Positions 1 through 4,069 of a DNA stretch of 8,572 nt are shown piece by piece. Below the pieces are notes generated by a model. It was not told where the DNA came from and made no database searches. It saw only the letters and a program-made list of their open reading frames with translations. Both the position numbers and the translations under genes were made by a program. The stretch is from positions 1 to 8,572 of the forward strand of contig DKLU01000202.1 of assembly GCA_002455915.1 (NCBI GenBank). Direction: 5' to 3'. This stretch comes from Chryseobacterium sp. UBA6632 (GTDB lineage Bacteria > Bacteroidota > Bacteroidia > Flavobacteriales > Weeksellaceae). Within the stretch, counting starts at the first letter, position 1. Every line of letters starts with the position of its first letter.

Positions 1-662
1 AGGGCATCTTTTACATATTCATTAAATTTATTGGCTCTATCCGTACCGGATGACCAGCTGTAATATACATCCTGAACATAATAGCTGATTCCGTTGTTTA
101 TAAAACCGTTAGAAGAGTCATCCGGCCAGTTATCATAAAGGTTTAGCCCGATTTGAGCTCTGTTTCCTAGCCCGAATCTTCTTACCAAAACAATTTTTCC
201 TCTTATTTCTTTTAATGAAGGAATTCTGTTTTCAGTATAAAAAAGATTGGGAAATTGAGCCATTGCGATTTTCAAATCATCATAAAATTTCTCTCTATCC
301 AAATCATTTCCCGGATTAGATTCATTTTTAATAGACATGATAATGGTTTCCGATGGATTCTGAGAAAGAAACTGATTACAGTCTCCCAATACTTTACCGT
401 TGAAGCTGATATCCATACTTGCAATTCCATGATAAACCCATAAAACATGGTCTTTATCTGCATCATAGCCTCGTTTCAAACGAATATCTAAAAATCTGAT
501 GCCGGAATTTAATTGGTCTGGAAAGTTCATTGTCTGGCATTTCGCAGGGCCATAATTTGAAGGGTAGGTTCCGCTATCGTGTGTACCAGGAATCGTTAAA
601 TCTGTAAGCTTTTTATCATTATCGATGTAGCTCATCCAATTGTGTGTGGCGTAATTTTCCAT
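1..662 (-). CDS. Phosphatidylinositol-specific phospholipase C-like protein (PI-PLC X domain), 3' end outside window
   Basis: I translated this frame by hand: 220 codons run from the ATG at 662-660 to the window edge with no stop. The protein matches bacterial PI-PLC (PF00388), which cleaves phosphatidylinositol or its glycosylated forms. Visible motifs are IPGTHDSGTY (residues 24-33) with the general-base His28 and Asp29, DIR (59-61) with Arg61, YHG (77-79) with the second catalytic His78, and NPSETIIMSIKNE (102-114). The last aligns closely with the Bacillus enzyme, including Lys112 and Glu114. GKIVLVRRF (155-163) carries the likely inositol-binding Arg162. The counterpart of the Bacillus C-terminal catalytic Asp would lie beyond the window. 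The start is firm: the only in-frame upstream codons before a TGA contain no ATG, GTG or TTG. The N-terminus is hydrophilic with no signal peptide, whereas the Bacillus enzymes are secreted. A C-terminal lectin or sorting domain cannot be excluded. Family assignment is confident; true substrate is unknown. Confidence 0.9.
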   Translation of the reverse strand, partial: MENYATHNWMSYIDNDKKLTDLTIPGTHDSGTYPSNYGPAKCQTMNFPDQLNSGIRFLDIRLKRGYDADKDHVLWVYHGIASMDISFNGKVLGDCNQFLSQNPSETIIMSIKNESNPGNDLDREKFYDDLKIAMAQFPNLFYTENRIPSLKEIRGKIVLVRRFGLGNRAQIGLNLYDNWPDDSSNGFINNGISYYVQDVYYSWSSGTDRANKFNEYVKDA

Positions 663-822
663 GATTTTATTAATATTTTGATGATTGGTTTTAAAATAAA
701 AATCCCCCGAAGCAAATCAGGGGATTTCATCACACTTATGCATTAGAATCTTTTGGGTAAATAAACACAGAAGTTTTCATGGGTAATTAGTTTTTTAGTT
801 TGATTATAATGCTGTGTAAATT
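663..822. other. Intergenic gap between T9SS protein and phospholipase genes
   Basis: These 160 bp hold the terminator at 693-727 and an AT-rich leader for the phospholipase gene. A 14-codon open frame on the minus strand (736-780, MKTSVFIYPKDSNA) sits just ahead of the terminator, but it has no ribosome-binding or other support. I found no convincing TAnnTTTG promoter element for the phospholipase gene between the terminator and its ATG. Confidence 0.6.
693..727 (-). terminator. Rho-independent terminator of the collar/T9SS operon
   Basis: Positions 700-707 (aaatcccc) pair with 720-727 (ggggattt), giving an 8-bp stem and a 12-nt loop that can add a GA/TC pair after one mismatch. Read on the minus strand, the stem is followed directly by a T-rich run (TTTTTATTTT, including bases of the stem foot). 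The plus-strand side has no comparable T run, so it most likely ends transcripts coming from the 823-1650 gene. It lies only about 30 bp upstream of the phospholipase start codon. Confidence 0.8.
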
Positions 823-1650
823 TTATTTTTTAATAATTTTTGTTGATTCTGAAGGCGTTTTAAGAATATAAGTTCCATTGGTAAATTCCGAAATATTCGT
901 TTCATTTTCACCTTTCTTCAGGTCTATTGCCTTTATCAATTTGCCGTCTATACTGTAAACTTCAGCCTTTGTATTTTGCTCTGTTTTTATATGTAAAGAG
1001 CCATTGGTTGGGTTCGGATAGATGCTCAACTCTTTCTTCGAAGCCTTTATATCATTGGTTGCTAAAACAAGATTGCTGTCTTTTACCCAAGTAAAGGCAT
1101 CGAATGCCATATAACGAAAATCTCCACCAATGGTTAATGTAAGCTGATCAATAATGATATTAGAGTAATTCTGACCGTTCAGGTTGGTCATATCAATTAA
1201 CGTAAATCCGTTGGTAGAACCTAATGAAGTCGCAAAACCAGTGGTTTTTGTCTGAGAGAACTTGGTAACCCCGGAAAGTTTCCCTGTGATGGTAAGTGTT
1301 CCTGGAGCAGAAAGTACGTTAAGCCTGTCTGATAAATACACCCAGAATCTATTAACTTTAAATAAATTCGAAGTTGTTTTTATGCTCATCGATGAATCTG
1401 CATATTGTGAAGTAGCAGTTCCTGTATTGTCGATAAACTTATTATCTGCAGTAGTTCCATTCCATCCAAATCCCGATGCGGTAAGAATGTCATAGGTTGC
1501 AACGGTAGATAAAATGTTAAAAATAACGCCATTATCCGTAAAGCTGGTGCTTCCGTTCGTTTCGGTTTCAAAATGTTCTGTACTCGTCTGGGCAAATGTA
1601 AAAGTAGAAATGAGCAGACTACAGATTAGTAAAATAGTAGTTCTTTTCAT
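823..1650 (-). CDS. Secreted protein with T9SS type A sorting domain
   Basis: This 275-residue protein begins with a Sec signal peptide: Lys2-Arg3, a hydrophobic core at residues 5-19, and likely cleavage after Ala20 before Gln21. Residues 22 to about 200 form a Ser/Thr/Asn/Gly-rich region with alternating hydrophobic strands, probably a beta-sandwich. I do not recognise it as a named enzyme and see no catalytic motif. Residues 204-275 are a typical type A sorting domain (TIGR04183-like): SIYPNPTNG near 209-217, AEVYSIDGKLI in the middle, NGTYIL at 258-263, and a Lys-rich end. By family knowledge, such proteins cross the inner membrane by Sec and the outer membrane by the type IX system, then are released or anchored on the surface after C-terminal cleavage. 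The gene starts 25 bp after the second collar gene and is followed by the terminator at 693-727, so it is the last gene of that unit. The surface location is well supported; the function is unknown. Confidence 0.9.
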   Translation of the reverse strand: MKRTTILLICSLLISTFTFAQTSTEHFETETNGSTSFTDNGVIFNILSTVATYDILTASGFGWNGTTADNKFIDNTGTATSQYADSSMSIKTTSNLFKVNRFWVYLSDRLNVLSAPGTLTITGKLSGVTKFSQTKTTGFATSLGSTNGFTLIDMTNLNGQNYSNIIIDQLTLTIGGDFRYMAFDAFTWVKDSNLVLATNDIKASKKELSIYPNPTNGSLHIKTEQNTKAEVYSIDGKLIKAIDLKKGENETNISEFTNGTYILKTPSESTKIIKK

Positions 1651-1675
1651 GATTAAAGTAATTTAGGTTTGTATA

Positions 1676-2218
1676 TTAAGTTCTTGGTGGGAAAAGACCT
1701 TCAACACAGATAATGTAGTTCATTCCTAAATAAGGAGCCATCGTATCTACAGGTACATTTTGCCCTGTAAAAGACACTGAATTTGCATTAATCTGAGTCG
1801 TAGGTACTTCATCTACAAAACTTGGGATTGCATCAAACTGTCTTCCGTTCGGTAAACCTGTTATTGCAATAGAAGAATTTGTAGAAGGGGTAACACTCGT
1901 AGCATTTGTATTTGAAATCTTTAATTGACTCACAATGCTTGGAAGATTTTGGGGTAAAATAGTCGCCTGGGGAGTTCCTGCGGCTTCTGCCAAAGCAATA
2001 TTTTTCCCTGTGTTTGAATTTCCTGCACCAAACGGAGCGCGCCCGTTGAGGTTAGGTAAGGCAAAAGTTGTTATTCCATCACCTCCGTATGCGTTTCCTA
2101 ATATGGCAAAAAGGGGTGTATTTGTTCTGACGCTTAATATTGCGCCATTACAAAACATAAATCCTCTAGGAGCAAAGACGCCGGCAAACATTTTAATGGT
2201 TCCCAAATATTCTTCCAT
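1676..2218 (-). CDS. Phage tail-collar domain protein (MdpB-like), copy A
   Basis: I take the ATG at 2218, giving 180 residues. A longer frame to 2284 would add 22 residues and overlap the end of the upstream gene; the 2218 start matches the paralogue exactly in length and first residues (MEE.LG.IK). The N-terminal 65 residues are a tail-collar domain (PF07484): FAGVFAPRGF at 11-20, CNGA at 23-26, and YGGDGITTFALPNLNGRAP at 44-62. The middle is Ser/Thr/Asn-rich and the C-terminus is PYLGMNYIICVEG (162-174), as in the 'microcystin-dependent protein' MdpB group (COG4675). The domain is known from phage tail fibres and from many bacterial chromosomal genes of unclear role. There is no signal peptide, membrane segment or sorting domain. 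It is 127/180 identical to its upstream neighbour, with no gaps, and is followed 25 bp later by the T9SS gene. No tail, capsid or lysis gene is near. Confidence 0.88.
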   Translation of the reverse strand: MEEYLGTIKMFAGVFAPRGFMFCNGAILSVRTNTPLFAILGNAYGGDGITTFALPNLNGRAPFGAGNSNTGKNIALAEAAGTPQATILPQNLPSIVSQLKISNTNATSVTPSTNSSIAITGLPNGRQFDAIPSFVDEVPTTQINANSVSFTGQNVPVDTMAPYLGMNYIICVEGLFPPRT

Positions 2219-2252
2219 GATTCTAATTTTTAATGTTAAAAACTTTTGTAAA

Positions 2253-2795
2253 TTATGGTCTTGAAGGATATATACCTTCCACACAGATAATATAATTAAG
2301 TCCTAAATAAGGAGGCATTGTATTAACGGGTGCATTCTGACCTGTAAAAGTAACAGACATTGCATTGATTGGCAGGTTAGGAGCCGCGTCTGCAAAACTC
2401 GGAATAGCATCAAACTGTCTTCCATTTGGCTGACCTGTAATAGCAATAGATGAAGTTGCAGAAGGCGTTACACTCGTAGCATTCGTGTTCGCGATTTTCA
2501 GTTGGCTTGCAAAGCTAGGTAAGTTTGAAGTTAATAAAGTAGTTTGCGGTGTACCTCCCATTTCTCCCAGAACGTATGATCTTCCCGTTGTAGAACTTCC
2601 TTGGCCAATTGGCGCACGACCATTCAAGTTTGGTAAAGCAAAAGTTGTGATACCGTCGCCTCCGTAAGTCGTTCCTAAAAGTGAAAATAACGCTTGATTT
2701 TGAGCAATGCTTAATAAAGCGCCATTGCATAGCAAAAATCCTCTTGGTGCAAAGTTTCCTGCAAATAGCTTGATTACTCCTAACATTTCTTCCAT
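2253..2795 (-). CDS. Phage tail-collar domain protein (MdpB-like), copy B
   Basis: This 180-residue protein has the same architecture as the next gene. The tail-collar domain contains FAGNFAPRGF at 11-20, CNGALLS at 23-29 and YGGDGITTFALPNLNGRAP at 44-62. A polar, low-complexity Thr/Asn/Ser middle follows (about 66-150), then PPYLGLNYIICVEG at 161-174. No signal peptide or catalytic motif is visible. It appears to be the first gene of the minus-strand unit, because the gene on its other side (3052-3816) is divergent. The start is preceded on its own strand by an A-rich stretch (ctgaaaaaaaataatatt), typical of Bacteroidetes start sites without a Shine-Dalgarno sequence. The copy probably arose by tandem duplication. 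The binding partner and role are unknown; a structural or carbohydrate-binding role is inferred from the domain only. Confidence 0.88.
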   Translation of the reverse strand: MEEMLGVIKLFAGNFAPRGFLLCNGALLSIAQNQALFSLLGTTYGGDGITTFALPNLNGRAPIGQGSSTTGRSYVLGEMGGTPQTTLLTSNLPSFASQLKIANTNATSVTPSATSSIAITGQPNGRQFDAIPSFADAAPNLPINAMSVTFTGQNAPVNTMPPYLGLNYIICVEGIYPSRP

Positions 2796-3051
2796 AATAT
2801 TATTTTTTTTCAGTTTTAAATATTCCTACTCTCTTTCGGTTTTTCGGAGATCACCGTTTGGGTTAAATTTTTATGTCTTAATGACAATTCAAAGGAACAA
2901 CATCTATAAAGGGAGAACTAGAGTAGAAAATACCAAATTGAGGGATCCGTATTTCTACGTAATGGCTGAAATGATAAAGGAATTTATAGGTTTTGTTTTC
3001 CTGAATAGCACTGTATTTCGTATTTTTGTATAAATCCAATTAAAATTAAAA
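2796..3051. promoter_or_regulatory. Divergent intergenic region between collar operon and enoyl-CoA hydratase gene
   Basis: The two flanking genes point away from each other, so this 256-bp stretch should hold both promoters. For the plus-strand gene the best candidate is TATTTTTG at 3021-3028, a perfect TAnnTTTG match to the Bacteroidetes -7 element. It lies 23 bp before the ATG, and the upstream TTTTG (2991-2995) is slightly far for a -33 element (25-bp spacer). I found no equally good element for the minus-strand operon. The stretch also contains a 50-codon plus-strand open frame (2881-3033) that I do not accept as a gene. Confidence 0.5.
3021..3028 (+). promoter_or_regulatory. Candidate -7 element (TAnnTTTG) for the enoyl-CoA hydratase gene
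   Basis: The sequence TATTTTTG fits the flavobacterial -7 consensus TAnnTTTG. Initiation about 7 bases downstream would leave a short A-rich leader (ccaattaaaattaaaa) before the ATG at 3052. The -33 TTG partner is not well placed, so this is a candidate only. Confidence 0.4.
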
Positions 3052-3816
3052 ATGAGCGAATTCGTAGTTTCAGAACTTAAAAATAATATCGCCGAAATCA
3101 CTTTCGGAACCCCAAAAAGTAATTCTCTACCGGGAGCAATCCTTGAAAAGTTAGCCCAAACTATTCTTGAGGAAGGCGCAAAAGATGAGGTAAAAGCAAT
3201 CTTAGTAAAAAGTGAAGGAGAAAAAGCTTTCTGTGCCGGAGCCAGTTTCGATGAGTTGTTGGCAATTGAAGAATTAGAAGCATCAACGAAATTTTTCGGT
3301 GGTTTTGCAAAAGTTTTGAATGCGATGAGAAATTGCGGTAAAATTGTCGTAGTAAGAGTTCAGGGAAAAACAACAGGAGGCGGAGTAGGTCTTGCTTGTG
3401 GTGCAGATTACTGTTTTGCAACAAAAGATTCTGCATTGGCTTTAACGGAGATCAATTTAGGAATCGGACCGTTCGTGATCGGCCCTTATGTGGAAAGAAA
3501 AATCGGAAAATCTCAATTCTCGGCAATGGCTATTGATGCCGACTTCAGATCAGCAGAATGGGCAGAGCAGCATAATATTTATCATTCAGTTTCTTCAACG
3601 ATCGAAGAGATGGATGCGCAACTGGAAAAATTCCTTCAGACATTGGCTTCAAGAAGTAAGGAAGCTTTAGCTTTAATTAAAAAAGTGTCTTGGGAAGGTA
3701 CAGATCATTTCAACGAATTAATGCCAGCAAGAATTCACATGAGTGCAAGCTTAATTTTGGAAGATTCTGCAAAGAAAAATATCGAAGCAATTAAAGAAAG
3801 ATTGAGAGCGAAGTAA
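3052..3816 (+). CDS. Enoyl-CoA hydratase/isomerase (crotonase) family protein
   Basis: This cytoplasmic 254-residue protein has the normal length for the crotonase fold (PF00378). Family members bind acyl-CoA thioesters and use two backbone NH groups as an oxyanion hole to hydrate, isomerise or cleave them. Motifs are FCAGASFDEL (60-69), the first oxyanion-hole segment, and GKTTGGGVGLACGADY (105-120), the second. Glu133 in LTEINLGI matches the second catalytic glutamate (Glu164) of rat mitochondrial enoyl-CoA hydratase. The position of its first glutamate (Glu144) is Gly113 here. The stretch LTEINLGIGPFVIGPYVERKIG (131-152) resembles methylglutaconyl-CoA hydratase-like proteins of leucine breakdown more than classic FadB/PaaF hydratases, but this is too weak to name the substrate. 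The gene stands alone with its own promoter candidate and terminator, so context gives no pathway. Family is certain; reaction is not. Confidence 0.92.
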   Translation: MSEFVVSELKNNIAEITFGTPKSNSLPGAILEKLAQTILEEGAKDEVKAILVKSEGEKAFCAGASFDELLAIEELEASTKFFGGFAKVLNAMRNCGKIVVVRVQGKTTGGGVGLACGADYCFATKDSALALTEINLGIGPFVIGPYVERKIGKSQFSAMAIDADFRSAEWAEQHNIYHSVSSTIEEMDAQLEKFLQTLASRSKEALALIKKVSWEGTDHFNELMPARIHMSASLILEDSAKKNIEAIKERLRAK

Positions 3817-3837
3817 AATTTCAATCATAAAATAATA

Positions 3838-3871
3838 AAACCCGTTGTTTTTTTCAACGGGTTTCTTTTTT
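3838..3871 (+). terminator. Rho-independent terminator after the enoyl-CoA hydratase gene
   Basis: A perfect 10-bp stem is formed by aaacccgttg (3838-3847) and caacgggttt (3855-3864), with a 7-T loop, followed by cttttttg. It starts 21 bp after the stop codon. The A run before the stem could also let it work on the minus strand, but no minus-strand gene approaches from the right. Confidence 0.92.
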
Positions 3872-3962
3872 GAAATAAGTAGAACTAGAATTAAGAATAT
3901 TTTACATTTTATTTTACCGTTTTCGATATTCAGTTTTGTAAATATATATTGATTTTATTGTA

Positions 3963-3996
3963 TTTGTGTTAAAATGAACTTTGTGATTAAACTTTG
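3963..3996 (+). promoter_or_regulatory. Candidate promoter of the SusC/SusD operon
   Basis: In the very AT-rich 198-bp gap after the terminator, TTTG at 3963-3966 and AAACTTTG at 3989-3996 are 22 bp apart. This resembles the flavobacterial -33 TTG / -7 TAnnTTTG pair, with one mismatch in the -7 element. It would leave a leader of about 65 bases before the ATG at 4070. Other TTTG words occur nearby, so the assignment is tentative. Confidence 0.3.
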
Positions 3997-4069
3997 CTGT
4001 GGAATTAATATTTTTTTTGGTTTAATTAAATATTATTAACAAATTTGATCCCAATAAAAAAGCACTTAA

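Larger units (their letters stand above)
1676..2795 (-). repeat. Tandem duplication of the tail-collar gene
   Basis: Two genes of identical length lie head to tail with a 34-bp spacer. They share long matching DNA stretches, for example gcatcaaactgtcttcc in both copies (near 1830 and 2408). Protein identity is uneven: blocks at residues 51-60 (10/10) and 101-130 (26/30) are near identical, while 31-40 (4/10) and 71-80 (3/10) have diverged. This suggests an old duplication with functional constraint, not a recent copy. Confidence 0.8.

Noticed and set aside
255..466. Short open frames on both strands within the left edge
   Set aside because: They are shadows of the phospholipase gene, whose minus-strand frame carries clear family motifs.
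1935..2264. 109-residue plus-strand open frame
   Set aside because: Antisense to collar protein A; composition reflects the reverse complement of the collar motifs.
2219..2284. 22-residue N-terminal extension of collar protein A
   Set aside because: It overlaps the coding end of collar B, has no counterpart in the paralogue, and the ATG at 2218 gives the same length and the same MEE start as copy B.
1676..2795. Prophage region suggested by the tail-collar domains
   Set aside because: No capsid, terminase, portal, lysis or integrase gene is present in the window, and the neighbours are ordinary chromosomal genes. Collar/MdpB genes occur widely in bacterial chromosomes.
2836..2856. CGGT...ACCG inverted repeat in the divergent gap as a terminator or operator
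   Set aside because: A 4-bp arm with a 12-nt loop is too weak to support.
2707..3033. 108-residue plus-strand open frame across the start of collar B and the divergent gap
   Set aside because: Its first part is antisense to collar B, with a low-complexity composition and no recognisable domain; the intergenic part alone (2881-3033) is kept only as a low-interest finding.
3161..3436. 91-residue minus-strand Leu/Gln/His-rich frame inside the enoyl-CoA hydratase gene
   Set aside because: Composition is typical of the antisense of an A/G-rich coding strand, and the sense frame has clear crotonase motifs.
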